Source: Periplaneta americana
Lineage: Eukaryota; Arthropoda; Insecta; Blattodea; Blattidae
Reading direction: 5' to 3'
Assembly (NCBI RefSeq): GCF_040183065.1
Contig: NC_091132.1
Location: forward strand, 157,330,102-157,394,101
Length of the DNA stretch: 64,000 nt
Shown piece by piece: positions 48,121 to 58,679 of this stretch (within the stretch, counting starts at the first letter, position 1; every line of letters starts with the position of its first letter). The position numbers were made by a program, and so were the translations under genes. The notes beneath the pieces are model-generated. The model ran no database searches. It saw only the letters and a list, made by a program, of their open reading frames with translations, and had not been told where the DNA came from.

Positions 48121-49046
48121 GTTATTTCTTTTTGGTATTACCGCTGTTTAACATACTATTGTGTATATATTGTAGTATATTTTCAAGATCGTCTAGCAAG
48201 AACCCCAAATTTTGCATAGTTTTATACAAAATAAAAGCAATAAGAGACTGGGATCTTCTGTTGTCAGCAAATAATATGTTTAATTCACTGTATTCGATGG
48301 CTGGAAATTCCTTGTGTATGAAGGAAAGCTGTGGAAAGACAACCAATGCCTGCTTCTGTTCAGTTGAACTACTGCACAAAAAGAAACATTCCCAAGCATC
48401 TCAACCTTCTTATCACCCCTACCCTCCTTTTCTATGTTTCACTTATTGTGAGCTGGTGCACTTGCAGCATTTTGCTAAATTTGAAACCTATTCTGGAATC
48501 TATTCTAAAACAGCTACATTATTTATCGTAACGTTACAAAATATTCTTTCTCTATTGGTAGAACAGGTTTATACAAGGGATATATTGCAAATACGTACCT
48601 AAATACTTAAAAACAATGGGTGAAAAAGAAATAAAGACAGGTGATAATGTTTGTACATACATCTAAAACAAAATCAATTATTTAGAAACGGTAAAAAGTA
48701 TTACGAGTTTTAGAAACAGACACAGAGAAGGCAAAAGGTCGTGTCTTTGATAAAAATTTTTTTTTTCAAACGTACTGTGGGAATGTGTAGCTTGGAAACC
48801 ATTAAGAGTAAGCATAACAAGTAATTTCGTTTTGATATTTAAAACATAAAACGAGCCAACAGTTCAACATTAGTTCTTTGCAACATGACGTAACTTGTAA
48901 CAATACGAACTGATAAGTGTTTCTCGTCTCCATTATAGAGTAAAAGGCACTGCAAGTATTGTTGTAAAGGGGCAGTGTCCGTGACAATCAAATAAAAGAT
49001 CAACACTGGAAGAAGAATACACAGAACATTCTTGTGCTCCACTCAC

Positions 49047-49184
49047 CTCTGGTTCACGTTTCATCATAGAGAACGAAACTGGGTTCGGTTCTCTCTCTTC
49101 TTTTATGTCAGATAGGAGCTCAGGGCTCTGGTTCACATATTCCTCTTTTGTAGCAGTCACATGCTGATCCAAGGAATTCCGATC
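49047..49184 (-). CDS. 138-bp phase-0 exon, copy 3
   Basis: Acceptor 'tactgcag' and donor CCAGAG|GTGAGT bound 46 codons: DRNSLDQHVTATKEEYVNQS, PELLSDIKEEREPNPVSFSM and MKREPE. Fully open with good splice sites and two or three K-x-E motifs. It is more diverged than copies 1 and 2 (for example DIKEER in place of EIKFE). With the first exon at 55569-55661 it could form the 5' part of an alternative zinc-finger transcript. Confidence 0.7.
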
Positions 49185-49269
49185 CTGCAGTACAAGGAGA
49201 CGTATTAAATGAGAAATTTCTTACAGAATGTTAGAAGGCGACTTCTAACGTTACAAGCTGCTCTCTATA

Positions 49270-50044
49270 TTAATATTTTAAGGAGAAAAATTCGCTCCAG
49301 CGCCGGGGATCGAATCCGGGTCCCCGGCATCAACCCCTTTGATTTGATTACCACTCTTGATTTGATTACCTGGTTGGATTTTTCTGAGGTTTTCCCCAAC
49401 CAAAAGGCAAATGCCGGGTAATAATTTGGCGAATCCTCGGACCTCACCTCATCTCACTACATCTCGCCAAAATATTGTAAAAAATTGCACAAACTGTAAA
49501 AATTGTAGAAAAATGCTACATTGTAATGCTGTAAAAAGTTGTAAAAATTGTAATTGTAATATTGTAAAATTTTGACTTGTTCCACATCTTAAAGCTTCAT
49601 TGCTCATGTAAGATCTATGGAATAAAATAAATGAATGAATGAATTAAAATATTAATTGTCAATACAGATATAATCTATAATATTCTCATAGCTGCAATGC
49701 ATATATATTTGTACAGATTACTGTGCACGTAACTGTGGAATCCCGGCCAGACAAGTCACTCAGCTGAGGGCGTTCCTAGTATAATGGCAGTTGACATTGG
49801 ACATATACATCAATATATATGCCTAACTTGGAGTCAGGCCACAAAGTGAAACATTGTAGGAGGAGGGTTCGGTCCGGTGCTGTGGATTGAATTCGGCGTA
49901 GCTCAGTGGTCAGAGCGCTTTGTACGAAGAAGCAAGTTGGGTCGGGTTCGATCCCCGGCGCCGGAGCGAATTTTTCTCCTTAAAACATTCATTGTCAATA
50001 TTACAGATATTATTCTGTAGGACAAATTAGTAAATCTATAATAT
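49270..50044. mobile_element. tRNA-flanked palindromic element, family B, copy 2 (with SINE insertion)
   Basis: It begins ttaatatttt and 'attcgctccagcgccgggga' (minus-strand head) and ends with the plus-strand head at 49893-49970 plus the same tail as copy 1. The target duplication 'gctctctata' lies at 49260-49269 and 50045-50054. About 49325-49480 carries a SINE-like piece ('tgattacctggttggatttt', 'ttttccccaacc', then 'gcgaatcctcggacctcacc') inserted where copy 1 has the rest of the left head. Unit 1 shows the uninterrupted site. Confidence 0.7.
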
Positions 50045-50344
50045 GCTCTCTATATGCCTGCATGCTACAGCTTGACTATGCCAGCAACATCATGATGTAT
50101 AGGAGCATGATTCATATACAAATGTTAATTTTTCATGGAAAAACATTTATTTGACTTGTTATGAACGTCTGTGATATGCACATTTCGGTCATTGCTGTAT
50201 ATAATATATTATTGTCCATATAATATAGGATATTTTCAAGACTGTGACGAATAAAACCCAAAATTTGAGTAGTTACTTAAAAAAACAATACCAACAAGGC
50301 ACAACTTTTGAGGCAACTACGCTAGCAGATAACACGGTAGGATG

Positions 50345-50608
50345 GCCAGTTCCTTTCCCCCTTTCACATTAGTATATCTCGTTATTTTCGTAAAGTTTAA
50401 CAAACGATGAAGTCATATGGCCCCCAATGCTTTTACGACATGGCCGATGTAGAGACAACATTAACAATTATGTAAACAAAATAATAATGAAAACAATAAT
50501 TACACACAATTTCAAGTTATCCTATTTTAAAAACGGACACATCCGCACTTATTTACAATATCATCTACACCGAAATTACGACTCATGGTAAGAATAGTCC
50601 TATACGAT
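50345..50608. other. Short unassigned stretch
   Basis: It includes a piece like the dispersed repeat at 61200 ('aggatggccagttcctttcc'). No gene. Confidence 0.4.
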
Positions 50609-50612
50609 TTAA

Positions 50613-51492
50613 GGGGAGAGGATGATATTTTCCGGTGAAAAATTAGTAAATTAAAAAAAAATTCTTTAAAATACTCTGTGATATATATGGAATGCATAGC
50701 ATAACATTTTGTGGGCATTTGTGCCCTTATCGAATGTTGAGTCGCCATTTTTAAACTTCCTGCATTATGGATTTTTAAATCACTCGCCCACTTTTATTGT
50801 TGTTTCCGGTAAATTAAATTAAAAATTTTTTTTTTCTTTAAAATACCCTTTGATATGTGTGGAATGCATTGCATAACATTTTGTGGGTATTTGTGCCCTT
50901 ATCGGATGTTGAGTCGTCATTTTTAAACATCCTGCGCTATGGATTTTTAAATCACGCACCCCCATTTATCTGTTTCCAGTAACTTCATTTTTTTGCTACA
51001 TTGCCAGACAAAAATGGATATAATTTCTGAACTATTAAAGATACATGCATGAAATTTAGAACACACATTCTTTAGACCATTAGGCAACCTTCCTGTCACA
51101 GAATATTTTTATTGATTTCATTTTAAAAATACGTCCGTTTATTTGCAAGAAAGGAAATCAGAAAATTGTTATTAAATTGTAATTGTTTATTTTACAAAAG
51201 TAGGGACTAATATCAAAATTCTATTACAGACAGTTTGTAGAACATGCTTTTGCAAATACATTGGAAAAAATTGTCTGAATCTATCCTAAAAAACGGTTTA
51301 GATATATCGGTTTTAGTACAATCCTGCATTGGGTTTTTTTTTTTGTCAAATTTGGGCCGCCGAATAATTTTTTCTTTTTCTCAAAATATTTTTATTTGGT
51401 TGAGTTGCCACAGCTATGATCTCTCTACATATAAAAAATGAATATTTTACACCAAATAGGAAAAAAGATTTAAAAAATACCATCCTCTCCCC
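50613..51492. mobile_element. TTAA-flanked non-autonomous element (piggyBac-like), 880 bp
   Basis: The ends are GGGGAGAGGATGATATTTT and the inverse of GGGGAGAGGATGGTATTTTT, flanked by TTAA at 50609-50612 and 51493-51496. TTAA duplication is the piggyBac rule. No transposase is present. Inside, a unit of about 180 bp ('ggaatgcatagcataacatt', 'gcccttatcgaatgttgagt') is tandemly duplicated at about 50640-50820 and 50825-50990. Confidence 0.75.
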
Positions 51493-51496
51493 TTAA

Positions 51497-52452
51497 CTGT
51501 AAATGACGTCTTCACTTTTAAGTACGATATTATATCACAGTACTCCAGAATTCAATCCATGCAAACTTGTGAATCACATTCGAATGTTGTCCATTGAAAA
51601 GAACAATTAAAAAATGCGATAATATTTTATTAATTAATGTCAGTGTTATTAATTGTTCGTATCACATCTTGGCTACATTAAATTCCTTATTGTACACTGC
51701 AGATCATTCCAACATGGAATAAATATACCACGTAAGTATAAAAATATATTTTTATTTATTTATTGGTTACAAATTGTTTTGCAAATTTTCTGGCTTCCAG
51801 GATGTTCGACACGTCTACGTTCTTCTTTCCTCAGCACTGTATCCGAACAATTTCAGGAAAAGAATCAAGGAAAAAGTGGTACACAGGTGCTTTTGGTGTT
51901 TTGGAAGCGAAAATCGTTTAATTTTTAACGGACTTTTTGTGGATCTGATTTGAAAATTAAAGGATTTTATAGTGATATATTTTGGAGGAAGAAAAATTGT
52001 TGGATAATATAGTAGGCATAATTTACTTTTGCAATGAGACGTGCGTCGTAATGGAGGTGAATATGTTGCGGTTTCTAGTCAGGAAAGGAACTTCGTTTAT
52101 ACTTCCGTGGAACTTCTCCATTGCAATAACTTCTCAGTCATGAGTACTCACAAAGTCACTAACAAAATTATTACCACCACACTGCTCGCAAATGTTGCAC
52201 TCAATTGAATCACATATATCTTCACATTGACCACCCGGAGATAGGCCCTTGTCGCCTTCTGAGCTATGCAAAGCTAAGGTAACGTAACCTACGTGAGGGT
52301 TTTAAAATAGAAATTGAGTTTTGGAATTGTAAAATCTCCTCGTTTCTAACATGCCTGTATTTATTTTAAAAGTAGAAAGTAATTAAATTGCTTATCTTAT
52401 AACGTTTTTAATGCTCATAAGGAAGAATGTTGTTAATACTCTTCGTATAACT
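51497..52452. other. Unassigned sequence
   Basis: No gene, repeat end or tRNA-like head that I can support. Confidence 0.35.
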
Positions 52453-53625
52453 CAGGCATGTCAATTGATGCCCAGAGGAGCAAGCGCGCGCTTTAGAGCC
52501 CAGGAGAGCCTGAGCACTTTACAGCGGAAAGGAAAGAGACAGACGAAAGAGGTGGTATATGCCGCTTGGTCGAGCTATATTCAGGGATGACCAGCAGTGA
52601 TTCAATAGATAAATCGAAGAGAACTTATTAAAACTGTATCCATGTTAACTTTTAGATTTGCCCGAGAAGTATAAGTGCATTATAAGAATGTAAGTTTTAA
52701 TTTTAATGCTCATTTTTCACAAGTTTGATTTTTTAATTCAAAAGAAATATTTTCTCAACTTTTCGTATAGAAAAGTACAATTTTCAGGTATAGGCCTATT
52801 TATTTAGTAGCCTTACAAAATGTTTTCGTAAATGTAATATACCGTATATACGTATTACTGAAGATAGTGTATTAAAATTTTTGAAAATATTCGCATGGAA
52901 AATGTTTGTAAGGAAATGAATTAACAAAGCAACTACTGTTACATCATAAGCAAAAGATACGTGCCCATGTGTTGTAAAAATGTCAGCTCTATAGCTTCAG
53001 AAGATTTCGATAAAATAATTTAATATTCTGATGATACGAAATTGCTCACAAATATCACCTTAAAAGCATAATGCGATAAGAGTTTTGTTATGTAATATTA
53101 GTTACTGTACACTTAAAACAGATACAGTACCTAGGTAACTTTGCTTTGTACTGTAATATTGTTTTGATTGTTTATTGATTACTTTTGTAAGGCTAAAGAT
53201 ACCATCAATATAAATTCCAACTTATCATGTCATACTCAATCTCTTTCTTTGGAATATCACTTTCTTTATGAATGATGTGTTTCATCCACTTAATACAGTA
53301 TAATATTATACTACTATGGCATTTAAGTGAATATTCCTTCTTAACTCTCTATTATGTTATTAAGATTTAAAACACAAGTGCAATATTAAGAAATCAGTGT
53401 TAGTACTTTTGTTTTACAGACAATATAGATAATATTAAACAGAAAGAAGCCATATACAAACAACGACATAAAATTTCACGTTCCGTTTGAAGTTTGTGCA
53501 CCACTGTTTTCTTAATCCAACAGGTTGCTTATTCATATACACAACCCTTCCTCCTTCCATACTTAGCGCTTGCTGCCCGCGCACGACGTCAAGGTCAGAA
53601 AAATGCTCTTGCTTTGACATCACTG
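52453..53625. mobile_element. hAT-type MITE, 1173 bp
   Basis: The ends are CAGGCATGTCAA and the inverse of CAGTGATGTCAA. A perfect 8-bp duplication 'gtataact' lies at 52445-52452 and 53626-53633. Both ends are CpG- and GC-rich against an AT-rich middle. No transposase frame. Confidence 0.75.
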
Positions 53626-53639
53626 GTATAACTAATCGA

Positions 53640-54320
53640 AAAAGAGGCAGGAATGTTTAAGTTCACAATATCAACAAAATATCTCATACGTTAAAGCAAT
53701 ATTTCGTCTTATGACTTGGTACAGCAAAGGAATGGGGAAATGAGAGAGGCGCTAATCGACCGTATTTTGGATGCGGCATAACAACACCCACATGCAACTC
53801 TCCTGAGCGAGGAGCGCGATTCACGCCCGAGCGCAACAGTGCATTGAAGCAGAAGGAGGTACCTTTGAAAATGTGCGAAAACATCGACCCCGACTTCTAG
53901 AATATTAGGTGTGTATGCATATCTGAATATAAACTTTTAATTTGTCCGTAATGTCTCTAAATATGAGTTAGTACAATGAAATCTCAGAAGTTTTTGTGAA
54001 ATCAAAGAACCATATCTTCGTAACCGTTCGAAAACGGACCTATATTCATATGAACGTTTTGACTAAGAATGAGTTGAGAATTCACATCCTAAATATTTTA
54101 CTTTTCCTCACCCTGTATATTCAATATTGTCTAAGGATGTCTTCTCTTCCAAAGCATATAATTTAATTTCTAATTTTACACAGATCTAGAGTACTGCAAA
54201 ATTTTTTAATCTATTGTAAGTGATATGATATGTGAAGAATTTTTAGTTGTTGAGACTAGATTTGAAGATCATTCCGCCTCCACCTAATCGTGCCAAACTT
54301 GTTTCAGCATTAGCAATGGC
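53640..54320. other. Unassigned, with a MITE-like end
   Basis: A GC-richer patch lies at 53740-53890. 'ttttcctcaccctgtatatt' at 54105 resembles the 'acagggtga' end of an unplaced MITE. No gene recognised. Confidence 0.3.
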
Positions 54321-54344
54321 AAAAGAACTTTTGCTACCGAACAA

Positions 54345-54602
54345 GTGGCAACAAGAAGAGATAAGGGTGCAGTGACCACTCATTGTGGTTCCTCTAAATT
54401 GTTCATTCATTCCAAAAATGTTGTCCCATACAAGAATGGCATATCAACTGCACTACAAGGAGGTACTTATGTGTCCCATACCATAACACCATCAGAGTTT
54501 CAAGTCCATGAACTCTACAGCTGGGCTAGTGAAGAAATTCTGTCGAGCAAAGTTCGTGTTGTCCATGTCGAAAGTAGAAGCAATTCGTTTCATCAGCTAT
54601 GA
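54345..54602 (+). pseudogene. Unrecognised coding-like fragment
   Basis: A plus-strand frame of 85 residues (FIHSKNVVPYKNGISTALQG, then HELYSWASEEILSSKV) has balanced composition and codon-like structure. No start context or splice sites convince me. It is possibly a fragment of a retroposed or transposon gene. Confidence 0.25.
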
Positions 54603-54805
54603 ATCAGATGTGGACTTCTCAACGTTCAAGATTGTGTGTAAAACAGTCCAATTCACGTTGACATGACATGATATAGACAAGGCATATATTACAAATGATT
54701 CATTCATCGGAGAAATCTGTGTGACTTTATACCTGAACAGTTAGAAATTTGAGTTTCAATCTTGTAGTAATTAGATTTAATGTAGTAACATATAAGTAAT
54801 AGAAC

Positions 54806-54806
<1 letters not shown>

Positions 54807-54853
<47 letters not shown>
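54807..54853. repeat. (AAT)n microsatellite
   Basis: About 46 bp of AAT repeat abutting the LINE fragment. Confidence 0.95.
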
Positions 54854-54854
54854 G

Positions 54855-55300
54855 TTACAAACAAATACCTTTTATGGAACCCGGAGGTTCACTGCCGCAG
54901 TCACATAAGCCCACCATCAGTCCCTAACCTGTGCAAGATTTATCCAGTCTCTATCATCATATCCCTTCTCTCTCAAATCCATTTTTATATTGTCCTTCCA
55001 TCTACGTCTCGGCCTCCCCAAAGATCTTTTTCCTTCTGACCTCCCAACTAACACACTACATGCATTTCTAGATTCCCCTATACGTGCTACATGCCCTGCC
55101 CATCTCAAACGTCAGGATTTAATATTTCTGATTATGTGAAGTGAAGAATACAATGCGTGCAGTTCTGCACTGTGAACTTTCTCCATTCTCCTGTAACTTC
55201 ATCCCCCTTAGCCCCAAATAATTTCCTTAGCATCTTATTCTCAAACACCCTTAATCTCTGTTCCTTTCTCAAAGTGAGGGACCCAATTTCACAATATAGT
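54855..55300 (-). mobile_element. LINE ORF2 C-terminal fragment
   Basis: Minus-strand frames read [20 protein letters not shown], then [20 protein letters not shown], and upstream [20 protein letters not shown], the C-terminal signature also present in the better preserved copy at 57688-58561. It is flanked on both sides by (AAT)n arrays. Confidence 0.8.
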
Positions 55301-55366
55301 AATAATAATAATAATAATAACAATAATAATAATAATAGAAATAATAATAATAATAATAATAATAAC
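55299..55366. repeat. (AAT)n microsatellite, interrupted
   Basis: About 65 bp of AAT with AAC and AGA interruptions. Confidence 0.95.
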
Positions 55367-55568
55367 AACAGCGAAACAAGAAAAAGAACAGCAGAGACAA
55401 CAACGGTAACAGTAATATAGTGATAATACTGTGCAACTACGGCTGTCCCTGAATTTCAGGTAAAAATCTGGAAACCTTAAATTATAGTGGCAGTATAAAT
55501 TTATAAATTCGCATAGTAATTAGTAAACAGGAATAAGGGAGTAGATATGGAGATATAAATGGTCTTAC

Positions 55569-55661
55569 ATCTGGTGACGGTTGACTCTCTTCTTTAACAG
55601 CGTCATCACATGACTGTATTGTCAAAGGGACGACCTCGGGTTCCGTCTTGATAACATCCAT
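55569..55661 (-). CDS. Alternative or paralogous first coding exon of a zinc-finger protein
   Basis: ATG at 55661 begins MDVIKTEPEVVPLTIQSCDD, then AVKEESQPSPD, and donor CCAGAT|GTAAGA ends it in phase 0 after 31 codons. It is homologous to the first exon at 29777-29863 (M-x-V-I-K-x-E-x-E-V-x-P-L) and can join any of the three 138-bp exons in frame. It carries I-K-T-E and V-K-E-E motifs. Whether it feeds into the finger exon at 19996 by long splicing, or belongs to a separate truncated gene, cannot be told from sequence alone. Confidence 0.7.
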
Positions 55662-55796
55662 TACAACTGAAAGCACAGTGTCAGAAAATTACCTGTTTGC
55701 TGTTTATGAGCTGCTATACTTTTATACTCACAACTGGATTTGCATGGAAATGGGAGATTTTAGTGTTAATACTCGCATATATGTTACATAGAGGAG

Positions 55797-56545
55797 AAGG
55801 TGGAAATATGGGCTACCATTTGCTTTTCCTCATAATAATGGAAAATGGTGTGGCATATTGCTTGGATATCTTTATTGACATACAAAATAATTATTCATAT
55901 ACAATATTTCAAGTCTTAAAGGTCAATAGTTGCAATAGATATTTGCATATAATTACTTTTTGAAAGAAATACGAAGTGGTCCTTTATAGGTAGTGGGGTC
56001 TAAATATGGGCTACCACAAAAATTTGAAAATAAAGTTGGAAAAAAAAAAAAAAAAAACATAAGCAGGAAACCTTTGTCACTTCAATGGCAGTATTCTGTA
56101 ACAAATAACACAAATCACGATAGTGAAAATACAGGATGTGTTAACGTGCTGGTAATATCGGCTACCTATCCAATATCTGACTTATAGCGGTAGCCCATAT
56201 TAGCATCATTGACTCAAGAAGGTTTCTAAGATTATGTATATGGCAATTGTTGTTCTAAATAAGTCTTACTCTTATGCCATGTGATAGAGCTATTCTTAAT
56301 CAGTGCAAAACATCAAGCGTGATTTCTAAACACGAAATATGTTTTTTCAATAAAATTGAAACTGCATTCCTGCAAAAACTTTGAAAATGATGAAAACCAC
56401 AAAGAATACGCCACATTCCACACCACAAAGGTAACTGGTTTGTCTCTTAGTGCACGCAGACTGATGGACACAAGATGTTCTTTTAGAACTTTTTCTCTAG
56501 GTAAAAACACCATATATAGTAAAAATCGAGGTAGCCAATATTAGC
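55797..56545. mobile_element. Possible DNA-element remnant with 'gggctacc' motifs
   Basis: The motif 'gtggaaatatgggctacc' near 55799 is echoed inverted near 56525-56548 ('ggtagccaatattagccacc') and repeated inside near 56003, 56158 and 56193. This could be a pair of inverted ends plus internal binding repeats. A 64-residue frame at 55993-56187 begins inside the internal repeat. Weakly supported. Confidence 0.3.
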
Positions 56546-56795
56546 CACCGGCATGGCTCAGTTTGTTAAGGCGCTTGCTGCAGATTCGGAGTTGCGCTCG
56601 GGCGCGGGTTCGATTGCCGCTTGGGCTGATTACCTGGTTGTTTTCCGAGGTTTTCCCCAACCGTAAGACAAAATATCAGGTAATCTATGGCGAATCCTCG
56701 GTCTCATCTGGCCAAACATCATCTCGCTATCACCAATTTCATCGACGCTAAATAACCTCGTAGTTGATACAGCGTCGTTAAATAACCAAGTAAAA
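56546..56795 (+). mobile_element. tRNA-derived SINE, family 2
   Basis: The head 'ccggcatggctcagtttgtt' and box B 'cgcgggttcgattgc' are followed by 'tgattacctggttgttttcc' and a tail 'gctaaataacctcgtagttg'. Related to the minus-strand copy at 26757. Confidence 0.85.
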
Positions 56796-57193
56796 CAAAG
56801 AAAGAGCATATTATCACTCCTAGCCCATATTTATAACCTTTTCCTATATTATATCTGTTTTTCGTGATTTAGGCATAATATATTATAAGGGTTATGGTGA
56901 AAGTATAATGGAGTTACAGGGACCTGCAGGTAGAGCAAGTATTAATACACAAATAGGCTATATAAATAACACACCATTTTAGTAGCCTACTCATATTCAT
57001 TAGAAGACAGTTACTAATAAATAAATGAATGAATAAAAACTATTTTAAACTGGTTTGGCCATATCCAGGATAGAATCTGTGAATGTCTTGTAGCACAGTT
57101 TATCAATGTTACTGTATTCGCGTCTAATATAAGAAATGACAATGCGAAGTTTTTAACTATAATAATAATACGGACATCGTTCGTAAATTGTAT
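56796..57193. other. Unassigned AT-rich sequence
   Basis: No feature found. Confidence 0.35.
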
Positions 57194-57203
57194 TTTGAGA
57201 TAA

Positions 57204-57660
57204 GTCCGCCGAGTTTGCTCTACCGCGGGACTAGGAGAGATGGGGGTGCACAACTTTTAATCACTAAATTGTGCACCAATATCCCTGAGTTAAATCCCAA
57301 ATCTCTCCGCAGTGCATATGAAGAGAAGGTAAATGTCAATGTTGATAGTGATTCGTCTGTTGGACGGAAACGTTAAGCCTGGCGACCCCCTTGGAGCTAT
57401 TCGACAGGAGTAGGCCACGTGCCAGCACTGGGTTTACCTTCATCGTCCTCACTCACTCCCTACACTACACTTACAAGAAAACTTACACATACACTCACCC
57501 TAGTACACGACATAACACTCACAAATACATATCATGCACAACGTGGCCCTCCGAAGTGGTGTGCAACTTGAAAATGAGTCACAGTCCTGCCACCTATCCG
57601 CAGTATGCGGAACCCAAATCAGGCAAGTGAAGTGGGTAGGCATTAGACACACACACACAC
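57204..57660 (+). mobile_element. 5'-truncated LINE 3' end with (AC)n tail
   Basis: 457 bp ending in an (AC)n run, with a 10-bp duplication 'tttgagataa' at 57194-57203 and 57661-57670. The internal text 'gtctgttggacggaaacgtt' followed by 'gctattcgacaggagtaggc' is typical of a LINE C-terminus and 3' UTR. The right duplication touches the target duplication of the next LINE. Confidence 0.7.
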
Positions 57661-57687
57661 TTTGAGATAATTTCAGTAGTAGCTTAC

Positions 57688-58561
57688 TTACTTACTTACT
57701 TACAAATGGCTTTTAAGGAACCCGGAGGTTCATTGCCGCCCTCACATAAGCCCGCCACCGGTCCCTATCCTGTGCAAGATTAATCCAGTCTCTATCATCA
57801 TATCCCACCTCTCTCAAATCCATTTTAATATTATCCTCCCATCTACGTCTCGGCCTCCCTAAAGGTCTTTTTCCCTCCGGTCTCCCAACTAACACTCTAT
57901 ATGCATTTCTGGATTCGCCCATACGTGCTACATGCCCTGCCCATCTCAAACGTCTGGATTTAATGTTCCTAATTATGTCAGGTGGAGAATATAATGCGTG
58001 CAGTTCTGCGTTGTGTAACTTTCTCCATTCTCCTGTAACTTCATCCCTCTTAGCCCCAAACATTTTCCTAAGTACCTTATTCTCAAACACCCTTAACCTA
58101 TGTTCCTCTCTCAGAGTGAGAGTCCAAGTTTCACAACCATACAGAACAATCGGTAATATAACTGTTTTATAAATTCTAACTTTCAGATTTTTGGACAGCA
58201 GACTGGATGATAAGAGCTTCTCAACCGAATAATAACATGCATTTCCCATATTTATTCTGCGTTTAATTTCCTCCCGAGTGTCATTTATATTTGTTACTGT
58301 TGCTCCAAGATATTTGAATTTTTCCACCTCTTCGAAGGATAAATCTCCAATTTTTATAGTTCCATTTCGTACAATATTCTGGTCACGAGACCTAATCATA
58401 TACTTTGTCTTTTCGGGATTTACTTCCAAATCGATCGCTTTACTTGCTTCAAGTAAAATTTCCGTGTTTTCCCTAATCGTTTGTGTATTTTCTCCTAACA
58501 CATTCACGTCATCCGCATAGACAAGAAGCTGATGTAACCCGTTCAATTCCAAACCCTGCCT
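57688..58561 (-). mobile_element. 5'-truncated LINE with 17-bp target duplication and (GTAA)n tail
   Basis: The duplication 'tttcagtagtagcttac' lies at 57671-57687 and 58562-58578. The minus-strand frame is open across the whole insert: [20 protein letters not shown] (catalytic YADD), [31 protein letters not shown], then [20 protein letters not shown] and [20 protein letters not shown] to AAMNLRVP. The tail at 57688-57703 is a short GTAA repeat in place of poly(A). With no breaks in about 280 codons and a perfect duplication, it looks like a young insertion. Confidence 0.85.
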
Positions 58562-58679
58562 TTTCAGTAGTAGCTTACACGAATAAATTACGTGTAATTT
58601 GTCTCGATAGTTCAAAGACATTATATTTTGTAAATTATTACAAGGAAGAATATTCAACAATGTTATGGTTTGATGTTTA

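Larger units (their letters stand above)
41660..48600. repeat. Tandem segmental duplication, unit 1 (with insertions)
   Basis: It starts 'aaatacttaaaaacaatggg', exactly as unit 2 does at 48600, and both then share about 350 bp up to the 138-bp exon, the exon itself, and its upstream intron. After removing a hAT MITE (42295-43534), a LINE (43645-44965) and a pogo relic (about 45010-48120), the pieces 42176-42294, 43543-43644, 44966-45008 and 48140-48280 align in order with 49185-49269 and 50055-50300 of unit 2. Confidence 0.7.
48601..50345. repeat. Tandem segmental duplication, unit 2
   Basis: It matches unit 1 from its first bases, including intron flank 'gcactgcaagtattgttgta', the 138-bp exon (49047-49184) and the following 'ggcgacttctaacgttacaa'. 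It is interrupted only by the tRNA-flanked element at 49270-50044. Confidence 0.7.

Noticed and set aside
48132-48602. 156-residue plus-strand frame
   Set aside because: Its first part aligns with non-coding intron of the segmental duplication (50200-50300), where the frame is not kept.
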